From NCBI RefSeq assembly GCF_018143015.1, contig NC_054741.1, positions 19,525,736-19,589,735 of the forward strand: 64,000 nt of DNA. The letters are read 5' to 3'. The notes below the pieces were generated by a model. It was given only the letters and a program-made list of their open reading frames with translations. It had not been told where the DNA came from and did not search any database. The position numbers and the translations under genes were made by a program. Of this stretch, positions 11,530 to 21,854 are shown piece after piece. Every line of letters begins with the position of its first letter. The stretch's first letter is position 1. This stretch comes from Lytechinus variegatus. Its lineage: Eukaryota > Echinodermata > Echinoidea > Temnopleuroida > Toxopneustidae.

Positions 11530-11836
11530 CTTTCATGTCATGTAGTCTAGATTTTTCAATGATGGCACCAATTTGGTAGCCATTGATGATCTTGGTCGTC
11601 TGTATCATATCCCCTATTCACATTCTGTACTGAATGGACAGTAACTTCATAGAACGAAGCCTTCTACGTACTGTAGTCTACATTTTTCAATGATGGCACC
11701 AATTTGGTAATGCATCCCTGAACTTTTTCAATGGCTTTTAGGTCACAGACATACCTTCGGTACCAAAGAGCATTTCCATACTCAAAGTGTGGTTCTCACC
11801 AATGCTTTGTACAATTCAACAACATCTTAAGGGCAA
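11530..11836 (-). mobile_element. Decayed LINE fragment, reverse transcriptase C-terminal region
   Basis: Read on the minus strand, the fragment gives DVVELYKALVRTTL, then, after a one-base shift, EYGNALWYRRYVCDLKAIEK and VQGCITKLVPSLKN, then in another frame MKLLSIQYR and GDMIQTTKIING. This series is characteristic of the region after the reverse transcriptase palm in CR1/Jockey-type non-LTR retrotransposons. It is broken by frameshifts and stops. A block of about 39 bases (11541-11579) is repeated at 11671-11709. The fragment is old and inactive; the family assignment is approximate. Confidence 0.75.
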
Positions 11837-12372
11837 TTCCATACTAGAAAAATCAGCAATTTTCAAATTTTTCGACCTGCTGTCCAAACAAACGAGGAAC
11901 TCCAAGGTACTAATGGGTAGTTAAAATGACAACCAACAAAAATATATTGTTCGTGGGTGAATTAGAAATGAAAATGTTGCATGTTGTACAGGACATTTCT
12001 GAGTCTTGAGCCAGAATTCTGTTGAGGATGAGAGGCTGTTTTTAGTACATACTGAATTATTATTTTCAAGTGATTATTTAATTATGAAAAAAACATTTAT
12101 GGCAACCCACAGAGTAGAAAATTGATTCAAAATGGAAGAACTGATGGACAACTCACTGTAATTTGATAACCATGAGTTTAAGTACCTCACCATGTACATA
12201 TCAGTGCTGCTATTTTGCCAATTTTAGGAATGCAATTAAAGTGAAATCTCCAAACTTCATATTTTTTGTGTGTTTTTTTTAACTGATTTTGATTGAATCA
12301 TCTTGCATTGCTTGTCTCTAATCCCTCCTTTTTATTGAAAATTGATTTTCCCACAATTTTTGTTTCCTTTAA

Positions 12373-12954
12373 AGGACAAGTCCACCCCAACAAAAAGTTG
12401 ATTTGAATAAAAAGAGAAAAATCCAAAATGCATTACACTGACATTTCATCAAAATTCAGATGTAAAATAAGAAAGTTATGACATTTTAAAGTTTTGCTTA
12501 ATTTCACAAAACAGTTATATGCACATCCTGGTCAGTATGCAAATGAGGGGATTGATGAAGTCATCCATGACTGTGATATGAAATAGGAAGTATTCTTATT
12601 TTCTCCTCATTGTCCTGTGAATTAAAGATTTATTCCTTCCTGAAGATGTGGAATTACCATTGATTAACATTTATGGTTCAGTTAAGTTGGTCCTCATTGT
12701 AAAGCTCATAAAATTGAAATATTTCATAATTCAAACAATAAAAAAACTAACATTGAAATAGTGAGGGATATCACCGACTCTCATCTGCATGCCACTAAGT
12801 TGTGCATTTAACTGTTTTGGGAAAAATAAGCGTAGAAAATTTAGAATGTCATAACTTTCATATTTTCCATCTTATTTTGATTATTTTTGTGTTATGTTGG
12901 ATATTTCTCTCTTTATTTATTAAATATATTAATTTTTCTAGGGTGGACCTGGCT
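12373..12954. mobile_element. TTAA-flanked palindromic MITE, family A, copy 1
   Basis: The element starts AGGACAAGTCCACCCC and ends GGGTGGACCTGGCT, with TTAA on both sides (12369-12372 and 12955-12958). It is palindromic over most of its 582 bases. Other copies are at 17775, 28688, 41688 and 45648. A TTAA duplication points to piggyBac-type transposition; no transposase is encoded. Confidence 0.85.
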
Positions 12955-13052
12955 TTAAAGCAATTGATATACATGTACATGTAGATATTTATGGCTTTAC
13001 TCATGCAAGTCACTCTTCATGGATTAAAGTTATCTTGCACACATGTAAATCT

Positions 13053-13545
13053 GTGTTTTCAGACCGTCTCAATCACCAGAGTACCTGTTAAATTATGAGA
13101 TCTTGTTCAGGCATAAAATACCCATTAATTTTGCATTCGTATGTACCCCAAGCAGACCCTTTCGGGGTAAGTTTTTGAAGTTACGAGCATGTTCAGTATG
13201 GTCTGATAAGCAGGCAAGGCACGAGGTTTGAAATTGCTTGCTCAGCACTCAGCAGCCACCTACGGAATCATGTACTTCATGTACTACACGCTGGGTTAAA
13301 AGTTCCTGTGATGTGCTTTCACACCGCCAAAATACCTGCAACCTTGGAGAAAAATCCCCATGAAAGTTCTCATAATTTTTACAAGTATTTGATATTTAGT
13401 GGGTATTTACTTTTAAGGATATTACACATTATTTGCTCTCATACAGCCAGAATTACCTGGTATTTTCTGATCGGGGTAGATCAGAGCAAATTTCCTGATC
13501 AGAAAATACCTGGAACTGACAAACTTCGAGGCAGTCTTAAAACAC
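13053..13545. mobile_element. Dispersed element with GTGTTTTCAGAC ends, copy 1
   Basis: The left end GTGTTTTCAGACCGTC and the inverted right end GGCAGTCTTAAAACAC match at about 12 of 16 bases. Internal CAATCACCAGAGTACCTG and GCTTTCACACCGCC blocks also occur in the copy at 20384-21016. An inner hairpin with arms TATTTTCTGATC and GATCAGAAAATA lies at about 13460-13515. The family is unknown. Confidence 0.6.
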
Positions 13546-13559
13546 CCCCTGAAATAGGT

Positions 13560-14110
13560 CATGAAGTATTTTTTATATTTTGTTCTGGAAAAAGATTGGC
13601 AAAGGGCAGGAACCATCACCATAGAATACTTTTCTAATAAACAGTCATGGATCAAGGATTTTCTGTGTCACAGGTTGTAATTTTTTTTTCACAAACTTTT
13701 AATTTGAAAAATGAAAATACTGTACTATCATCTCCATTTTCTTCTTTGTGAGTACCGGCCAATGTCCAATTGCGGGAACAAATTAGGAAGAGGCCCAAGA
13801 GGTGTGCATGTCAATGATAAGTACCATAGCCTCTGCAGCGTGAGAGATTGAAAATGTTGATTTATTTTGCTCTTATACATAATTTTTTTTTATGCCATTG
13901 AGAGAGGTGGACCACCTGTATTCAGGTATGCACGCCAGACTAGCCTTAAAATCACACCCCTCCAACCATGCCCTTAGCATATTCTGTCATTATGCTCACC
14001 AAACAAAATTTGATAGGGGTGTGTAGTGTACAAAAATACATTCAGTTGGGCAGTTGGTTTGCCGGTTGCAAATTTTGCAGATGAAACTACTTCCTCAGTT
14101 TCCACCAAAT
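13560..14110. other. Non-coding stretch
   Basis: No gene or clear repeat is recognised between the dispersed element at 13053-13545 and the G-run-ended element at 14118. Confidence 0.45.
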
Positions 14111-14117
14111 TGCCCAA

Positions 14118-14695
14118 GGGGGGCACTTCCATTGACGAGTGGATACCATGCACGACCATGGGGTCTCAAACAGCACCCTAAACATGTATTTTCTATAATT
14201 CTGAAAGTGCGCCTCTTAACAGGTATTAGCATGTTAAACCCTACCCTTAACAAGTATCGGAAACAAAACGATACCCTTGGCAAGTACTGGTATTCCCTGA
14301 ATTCCCTAAACAAGTACAGCGATATTTTAATTGTTATATGTCACGGACGTAGGTCGTCGGTTTTACCTCAACCTACATTTTTGGGTTTAGTACGGCCTCA
14401 CCTCTCACACCTTGTGCAAGTCGGAACACATAGTGTTCAGTGTTAACTGTTGGGGTAAAAAGTACATCCTTTATAAAACATTTTAGTCTTTTTTATACCT
14501 ACCCTCACAAATTTTACCCTAAACACTTAGCTTTCCTAGCGAAATATATACCCTTTTTTATAATTTTTGTGTTTTTGACACCCTTATTATGTTACATATG
14601 CAACGTGCCCTATCTTGAAAAAGACATCCTTTTTATGTGTGTTTTTGGTCGTGCATGTTATCCACTCGTCAAAGTAAATGCCCCCCCCCCCCCCC
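14118..14695. mobile_element. G/C-run-ended element, family I, second copy
   Basis: This is a relative of the element at 5343-5899, sharing CGAGTGGATACCATGC at the left, the inverted GTTATCCACTCGTC at the right, and internal CCCTTAACAAGTAT repeats. It starts with a G-run and ends with a 15-base C-run. Flanks ACCAAATT and GCCAAATA may be a degraded 8-base duplication. ORFs here (for example on the minus strand near 14095-14313) arise from the inverted termini. Confidence 0.75.
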
Positions 14696-14802
14696 GAGCC
14701 AAATAGGCACACTCATTGGCTTTGAGTGAAGAGTGCATAGTATTGTATGTTATTTTACTGGATCACATACGATTGGAATGATATAAAATAATGAATGAAA
14801 TC

Positions 14803-15720
14803 AGAGGGTTGTGTGTTCGAATCTCACCATGGTCTACCGTCCTTTGGCAAGGCATCAATCCATACTTATCCACTCCCACCCAGGTAATAAATGGGTACCT
14901 AGTAGGATGCGAAAGATGTAGTATGCCTAACAATTGAATCTTGGAACTCTTGTTGGAATGCTCCCCAGGGAATGGAGAAAGTGCATACAGTATGCGGGCA
15001 TGCCAGGATCTGATGACCAGGGTATATATCTGTTAAGCACTTATACCCTTTTTAGACAGGCTAAAATTTCCTTAACCCCGTACTATTGGTGGGGCTAAAT
15101 GGCAATTTAGCCCCACCTATAGTACGGGGTTAAGCTTAGCCCACTTTCGTTTTACACAGCGTTTTTGCAAAGTGGGCTAACCCCACCTATAGTACGGGAT
15201 TATTTGGCCCTGCAAAAAAAGCAGGGTTATCCCACCAATTGCGGTGCTAAGAGCAATAGTACGGGGTTAAGATCGCATGTGTAAAACGAAAGTGGGCTAA
15301 GCTTAACCCCGTACGATAGGTGGGGCTAAATGGCAATTTGGCCCCACCTATAGTACGGGGTTAAGGAAATTGTAGCGTGTGTAAAAAGTGTACGAGTGAA
15401 GTACTTGTACTACGAATGATCGACAAAAACCACATAGTCCGGGGTTAGCGAGTTTCGTGTGTGAAAAGCAAGCATTCCTTATCCGGGGTTAGCAATAACA
15501 ATTTGGCATGTGTGAAAAGGAAAAAAAAAATAGTACGGGGTTAAGGATAGTACGGGGTTAGCGATAGTCCGGGGTTAAGAAAATCCTGTGTAAAAAGGGC
15601 ATTAGAGATGTCGTTCTGATGTACATGTATTTAGTGCTATATAAAAGCAGACTATTATTATTATTTTTATTATTGTTGTTGTTCTTGTTATTGTTATTAT
15701 TTTTATTATTATAAAAGAAT
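14803..15720 (+). mobile_element. tRNA-derived SINE split by a later insertion
   Basis: The left part (about 14803-15040) contains a B-box-like TGTGTTCGAATCTC and a unique body. The right part (15605-15720) ends in GTGCTATATAAAAGCAGAC followed by an ATT-rich tail, the same 3' style as other SINEs in the window. An element at 15044-15601 separates the halves. The A-box end is missing, so the 5' end is truncated. Confidence 0.7.
15044..15601. mobile_element. MITE with TTA duplication nested in the SINE
   Basis: Terminal inverted repeats begin TACCCTTTTTAGACAGG on the left and end CCTGTGTAAAAAGGGCA on the right, and TTA flanks both sides (15041-15043, 15602-15604). Inside, TAGTACGGGGTTA or its complement occurs about ten times in both orientations, with nested GTGGGGCTAAATGGCAATTT palindromes. 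A 3-base TTA/TWA duplication is typical of PIF/Harbinger elements. It is 558 bases and non-coding. Confidence 0.75.
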
Positions 15721-16016
15721 AAAATGCATTTTTAAAAGAAATCTTCACACTGCCTCAGCTTTAATTTTCCCATTGCTTGTGAGGCGTGGCACACACATTG
15801 ATCTTTGAGGGAAGACATACAAAATACTTTTGTAATATGTGGGGTAAGTACTGCATTGCCGTGATGATGACATTATAGTTCGTGGTAAATGAGGAAAAAA
15901 CTCATTTTCATTTGTGTTTCTTTCATCACGTAGGTATTGAAAGGGTGGGATAGTTTTGCCCCTTCCATCTAATCTTGTGGCAGGGTACATGTACATGTAC
16001 AGAGTAAAGTCAGTAA

Positions 16017-16504
16017 CCCGGGGGGGGGGGGGGGCACTCATCAAAAAAAGTGGTGGGGGTGTGCTGTGGGAGAGACAAAAACGGGGGCCTTGGAGCGGGC
16101 TTATTGTAAAACGGGGGTACTTGGAACGGATCGCCAGCATGTGAGTATGCATCCCTATGGAACGGACATCCGTGCATGATGCAGCTAGTGCGGCCTCCGC
16201 CGGGTGCTGCGCTTGCTCAGAGACGATGGTCAGACAGCGCTCTGCGGCCGCTTTTCACCAAAATTGCAGCAGATCAATGCGACCGGAACGGCGTAACGAA
16301 AAAATGCGAAGCCTTGGAGCGTATTTCTTTCTTTTTTTCTAGATAAGAACAAAATGCTTTGCCTTGGAGCGGCTTTTATTGTTTTTTTTTCTGAATACTG
16401 CTATGCCTTGGAACGGAATTTTGGGTGTAAAAATGGGGGTCCCCTCCACGGCACATACCCACTATGCATTATATACTGAGTGCCCCCCCCCCCCCCCCCC
16501 CGGG
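16017..16504. mobile_element. G/C-run-ended element, family II, copy 1
   Basis: It begins CCCGGGGGG followed by GGGCACTC and ends GAGTGCCCCC through to CCCGGG. The motif GCCTTGGAGCGG, or close variants, recurs along its length. Flanks CAGTAA and TAGTAA may be an imperfect duplication. Family II is about 80-85 percent alike between this copy and 18565-19117, judged by eye. Confidence 0.75.
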
Positions 16505-16766
16505 TAGTAACCCAATAATTTTTGTATATTAGGTAAATTAATTTAGGACTATTTCTTTTAGATTCTTGGATTGTTGAGGTTTGATATTAGCCTGGTTTAA
16601 TAAATTTTCAAGATCCTGTATAGGTGCTTAATCTGCTTATGGATGAGTATTGGTAATTTGATAATATACTAGATGTATGATAAAAATGTAAATGGAACAA
16701 AATTTCAAAAATTATAAATTTGGCTGAAATTTTGCCCTGATCTTGTTCTCCATGGAGAATTTTTTT

Positions 16767-17020
16767 TGTGTTGGCTCAGTTGATTTACATGTAAGAGCAT
16801 TCGCCTCATAAACGGGAATGAAGACAGGAGTTCAATACCAGCTAGGCGGCATCAAACCAAAATAATTCTTTCTTCCGTGCCATATACCGGTAACCAAATA
16901 ATGGAGATAAAATGAATAAATAATGCTGCTGCTTGGGTTGAGTATGTAGACCAATCTCGAGGCCTTGACAAATGTGTTGATGGTGCTAGTCTTGATAACA
17001 TGCTTGTAGGGTTGATTTTG
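16767..17020 (+). mobile_element. Probable tRNA-derived SINE head
   Basis: TTGGCTCAGTTGATTTACAT resembles a pol III A box and AGGAGTTCAATACC a B box, 60 bases apart, with a CTCATAA anticodon-loop-like stretch between. The following body has no recognised identity and no clear A-rich or ATT tail was found, so the 3' limit is a guess. Confidence 0.45.
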
Positions 17021-17587
17021 TAATCAAATTGGCTTGCTTATTCAATTTAGATTTACTTCAGACAGGTCAGTTAGAACTCCTTAATTAAATTATTTCCTCT
17101 TGACCCAGACAGGCGCAGCTTTCGTGAACAGAAGTCATTATAACATAGAAGAAAGATAAATTAGTCTGGTTTGATTGAAAGCAATCTGTACTCAATGGCT
17201 TTGCTTATGAAAGCACTCAATGTGTGTTACATCATCCTTGTGTGTGGGAGGAACCTCGTGTAGTATTTAGAGGCACTGAACCATATAGTTAGCATGTATT
17301 ATTCTGAATAGGATGTTCCTTGCAAGCTACTGCATTTGTAGAGGCCTACTCACTGCAAAATAAAACGTGGACATCCTCGTGTTTCATTGTGTGCCTTCTA
17401 TTGAAATCTGAATGTGTGTATATTTGTAAGCATGCGAAAAAGGTGATTCCATTTTCAATAAAAGAGGCATGTACCAGCATTTCATTTAGAAAGCTGCATT
17501 ATTTATTGGATAGAGGATATATATAGAGTATCATGGGTTGCTGAAGTCTGATAGAATGCACACAGCTTGAATTCAGCAGGTAAGTGA

Positions 17588-17775
17588 AAATCAAGAATAT
17601 GGTGATTATGTTATATTGGTTGGCTTGGAATGGAATACCAGAAATATTCCAAGAGTTTGGGAAAATAATCAACAAATTGGAGATGAGCGGAATATTGGCC
17701 CTAACGAGTGGAATATTTCTGGTATTTCATTCCAAGCCAACCAATATAATATAATTACCATATTCTTGATTTTTA
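17588..17775. repeat. Long stem-loop, 65-base arms
   Basis: The left arm (about 17588-17654) and right arm (about 17711-17775) are near-perfect reverse complements, sharing TTGGTTGGCTTGGAAT and ACCAGAAATATTCCA. The loop is about 55 bases. It directly abuts the truncated family A MITE and could be a separate MITE that replaced its left part. Confidence 0.75.
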
Positions 17776-18258
17776 AGAAAGTTATGACATAAATTTTCGC
17801 TTAATTTAACAAAACAGTTAAATGCACATCCTGGTTGGTATGCAAATGAGGAGACTGATGACATCTACAGTACTCACTATTTCTTTTGTATTTTATTATA
17901 TGAAATATGAATATTCCAATTTTCTCATTGTCAAGTGAAAAAACAATTATTCCTCCCTGAACATATGGAATGAGCATTGTATGGTTCAGTCAGGTTGGTC
18001 CGTATTGTCAAATTTGTAAAAAATTAAATATTGTATAATTCAAACAATAAAAAAACAAAAGAAATAGTAAGGGGCATCATCGCCTGTCTCATTTGCATGT
18101 CACTGAGTCGTGCATATCACTTTTGTTTTTAAATAAGCGAAACTTTAAAATGTCATAACTTTCTTATTTTACATCCAATTTTGATGAAATTTTCAGCGTT
18201 ATTCGTTGATTTTTCTCTATTTATTCAAATCAACATTTTCTTGTGGTGGACTTGACCT
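17775..18258. mobile_element. TTAA-flanked palindromic MITE, family A, truncated copy
   Basis: Sequence matches the right-hand 480 bases of the complete family A copies and ends GGTGGACTTGACCT before TTAA (18259-18262). The left end is missing where the stem-loop at 17588-17775 begins. Confidence 0.75.
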
Positions 18259-18564
18259 TTAAATATATGAACAGTCATATATTGAGACCAATACACCAGA
18301 AATAGGGGGGGATGTGGATTGACTTTACATTGATTGATTAAGATAGAGAGAGAGATAGAGGGAGAAATAGAAAGAGAGAGGGGAGGGGGGGGGGGGGTAG
18401 GCTTGAAACTAAATTCCCCTCTTCATGCTCAAGCATATCTGTAGGCCTATATTGTTCCAAACTTCCACTTTGTGTAATTTATTTTTTTGCAATGAAAATA
18501 TTTTTTCAAGGATTTTACACATCTTTAGGGAAAATTCAAATGACCATGTAGGCCTATGTAATAA

Positions 18565-19117
18565 CCCGGGGGGGGGGGGGGGGGGGGCACTCGACCAAAA
18601 AATGGTGGCGGTGTGCCGCGGGCGAGACAAAAAACGGGGGCTTGGAGCGGGCTTATTGGAAAAAGGGGGGTCCTTGGAACAGGCTTCGGAACTACAAATA
18701 ATTGTGAAAACGGGACCTTGGAACGGATCGCCAGTGTGTGAGTGCGTATGCATCCCTATGGAACTGTCATGTGTGCATGATGCAGCTATCGCGGCCTCCG
18801 CCGGGTGCGCTCGCGGAGAGCTGAGGCGATGATAGGACAGCACTCTGCGGCTGCTTTTCACCAAAATTGCAGCTCATTGTAGCAGATCAATGCGATCGGA
18901 ACGGCGTAACGAAAAATATGCGAAGCTTTGGAGCGGATTTCTTTCTTCTTTTTTCTCGATAAGACGAAAATGCTATGCCTTGGAGCGGCTTTCTTTGTCC
19001 TTCTCAATAAGACAAAAATGCTATGCCTTGGAAAAGAAATTTGAGTGTAAAAATGGGGGTCCCCTCTGCGGCACATACCCACTATGCATTATATACTGAG
19101 TGCCCCCCCCCCCCGGG
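18565..19117. mobile_element. G/C-run-ended element, family II, copy 2
   Basis: The termini CCCGGGGG...GGGCACTC and GAGTGCCC...CCCGGG match the copy at 16017. TAATAA occurs directly before and after it (18559-18564, 19118-19123), consistent with a target duplication of at least six bases. Internal GCCTTGGAGCGG-type repeats are present. ORFs in both strands here are by-products. Confidence 0.8.
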
Positions 19118-19511
19118 TAATAAGAGTAACCGTACACTGTATTAATATCCTATGTTTGATTCATCATACTTAGTATTGACATTAAAAACCCATGACTTCT
19201 GAACAATTTCTTATTGGAATATGCTCTCCTTGTCTGCTTTTGTTTCGGCATGGACTGTTGATATAGCATACTTACTGCAGACTTATCATACAAATACTAA
19301 TCTTTGTAAGATATGATGTGAGTCATGTAGATTGATACCCAAGTACTTCATAAACACATGGCCATCTTACATTCAATCACTGGGCAGCAACTTGCAAGGG
19401 GCAGTGACTGTTCCAAAAAATGTTACATTTACATATGCAATGAAAAAAAAATCAATATGCAAGTCTTATAGGTTAATGCGGGCTAAAAAGATCTACATGT
19501 ATATAATAGAT

Positions 19512-19805
19512 TAAAATTTACAAAGCAAAACGCTGAAAATTTTATCAAAATCTAATAGCAAATAACAATATTATTGAATTTTTAAGTTGAGCAATATTTT
19601 GTGAAAACAATTAAATGCACATTGTCATGAATATTCATAAGGTGGGCTGATGATGTCACATTCCCACTTTCCTTTTTTTGCATGAAATCATAATTATTTA
19701 ATTTTTCATACAAGTATGTATGCTGTGTCTCCCTTATGATAGAATAAGTTGCAGTAATGAATACCTAATGCATTCAATCAGCAGTCAATTAAAAAAAATA
19801 GTTCT
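19512..19805. mobile_element. TTAA-type palindromic MITE, family B, partial
   Basis: It shares AATATTCATAAGGTGGGCTG and ATGATGTCACATTCCCAC with the complete family B copy at 30400-30956. Neither terminus is intact. It is an old fragment. Confidence 0.6.
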
Positions 19806-20383
19806 TAGGGGGAAGTACATCACTTGAGACAGTGAAATGGTCATAATTCTTCCACCAGTCAAAATAGTTCCAAAATTGGTGATATTTCTTCCACATTTGG
19901 GAAAAGGGAGGTCAGTAGTTACCCTCCCTGGAATCAGTGGTGGATGGCCGATCATATTCATACATTTTGTTAAGCAGCTAGTTATCAAATTTAAAATGAG
20001 AATGGGGTTGGCACTAAATGAATATCTTTTGCCAGCCAGATGTAAATAGGCTTGTGCGACCATGAAAAGCAGTCTTCCAACTTTTGTATGTAGGCTATGA
20101 TGCATTAGTTAGTGTTCACATTATAAGCCTATTTAATTGTAAAAAGTTGTCTTGACTGTTCTAAATATTCTTATGTGTAGATTGCAGATTTAGTTTTGTA
20201 CAGTACCTACATGGATATCATTCTTCCCATCCTCTTTCTCTCTCTATCTCTCTTGCCATTAACAGTCCAATAAATGTATAAGAGTGTAATTGATTTACAG
20301 CCTGAACAACTGATAAAACATGATAACAGACAGCTAATGTGCAATTAAATCATAACTGTCAACACTGTCATGAACAATGTAAG

Positions 20384-21016
20384 GTGCTTTCAAATGGACT
20401 CAATCACCAGAATACCTGTAAATTTAGTAGAATTTGTTCAGCGCTGATAATTGATATTTATTTTCACATTTATACCCACCCAAACCAGAGACTTTTTGGG
20501 TAAGTTCTCAAAGTTATGAGCATGTACAGTGTAGTCTAGTAGCAGATGAGGTAGTCTGCTGTGCAAACCATTCACGGGAGTAAAGGCTCTGAATATGTGC
20601 AGCTAGCAAGTTTTGTATGTGCTAGTCTTTGTGTGGAGGCCCACTTGTTGATCAAAGTTTCAATCAGGGTCTGTGCCTGCAGACTACTGATGAGGCGTGC
20701 GAGTCAATATGGCTAGCTCAGCATCCCCATGGCCACGCCAACTGTGCCCAACATTCTTGCTGGATTGGGAAAATTCTTGTAATTTGCTTTCACACTGCGA
20801 CAATAGCCACAACCTTGGAAAATTTCATGAGAAAGTTCTCATTATTTTGTCAAGTACCTACTATTTATGTTTCAGTACTTGTATGTTTATGGGATATTTC
20901 AAGTAATTTGCTTTCACACTGGAAAAAATGTCCTTTTTCAGATTGGGTAAAATCTGGATAAATTTTTCTATCAGAGTATAACTGGTATTCTGAAACTTAG
21001 GGTCTGTCTGAAAGCA
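20384..21016. mobile_element. Dispersed element with GTGCTTTCA ends, copy 2
   Basis: The left end GTGCTTTCAAATGGAC is matched by an inverted right end, GTCTGTCTGAAAGCAC. CTCAATCACCAGAATACCTG and TTTGCTTTCACACTG blocks correspond to those in the copy at 13053-13545. It is 633 bases and non-coding. Confidence 0.6.
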
Positions 21017-21351
21017 CTTATGTATGATTTTTTTTATTTGCCTGTCATGTGATAGGAGGAGTCCAAAAGTCATGAAGTTAATTCCTTGACCTGGAGTCAC
21101 TTTATTATGTAAATGTAGGTTTTTTAAATGCACCTGTCATTTCCAGTTATGTGAGCTTGAGAAATACAACATTCACTTTGTTAGTTGTTGAGCTATCTCT
21201 TTTATTTATTAAAGGGTATGACTGCCAGTTTATTTTTATCTTCAGATCTCCTGCTGTGATGGAAGCCCATTGAGATTAACAAGAATTATAAGGAATAGTA
21301 CCATGACTCTACCTGTATTTAAGAACTTTATGTGCTTTTTTATTTCCTGCA

Positions 21352-21586
21352 GGAATTTCTTGATAAGAGAAAGAGAGAGACACACACACAGCCACCAGCA
21401 TCATTCGGTGTTCAATCTTACATGAATGAGGAGGATTCGTGGAAGTATGATCCAGAACTCGGTATTGAATGTGTAGGACTGATGGTACCAGCACACTTTG
21501 GATTGAGACATTATCAATGCCGAATGATTGAGTCTACAGAAGTGTTTGACGAGCTTCCGCAGGATAAAGTTTATTTGATGTGGTAA
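21352..21586 (+). CDS. Exon-like ORF of unknown gene, upstream of the first riboflavin transporter
   Basis: A good 3' splice site (TTTATTTCCTGCAG) ends at 21351 and is followed by 77 open codons to a TAA at 21584-21586. The encoded peptide has balanced, protein-like composition (for example YDPELGIECVG, VPAHFGLRHYQ, DELPQDKVYLMW) and no low complexity beyond a short THTQ run. It does not resemble a riboflavin transporter and I do not recognise the family. It could be the last exon of an upstream plus-strand gene, or 5' untranslated sequence of the transporter carrying a chance ORF. No AATAAA lies between it and the transporter start at 21855, which weakens the separate-gene reading. Confidence 0.35.
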
Positions 21587-21854
21587 TTGACCTCGGCCTT
21601 ACACAACTCAGAATTGGACTGTTTACATAAGAGTGCAATCAGATCTGTGTTAACCAGTCTGACAAAGTTACATTCATTGATAATTTGATCTGAAGGAAAA
21701 TCATTTGGGAACTGGCAGTTGCTATAGAGCTATTACATACATACAACCTCCAAAAAGTATTATTACATTTAGCGTAGATGTCAAAACCCAGGTAAAATTA
21801 CAAAAGAAATTGTCAAGGAAAGATACTTTTGAAGAGCTGTGGATTGAAGTCAGA

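Noticed and set aside
15745-16342. ORFs of 60-135 codons on both strands
   Set aside because: Most of their length is in the G/C-run-ended family II element or the adjacent SINE tail.
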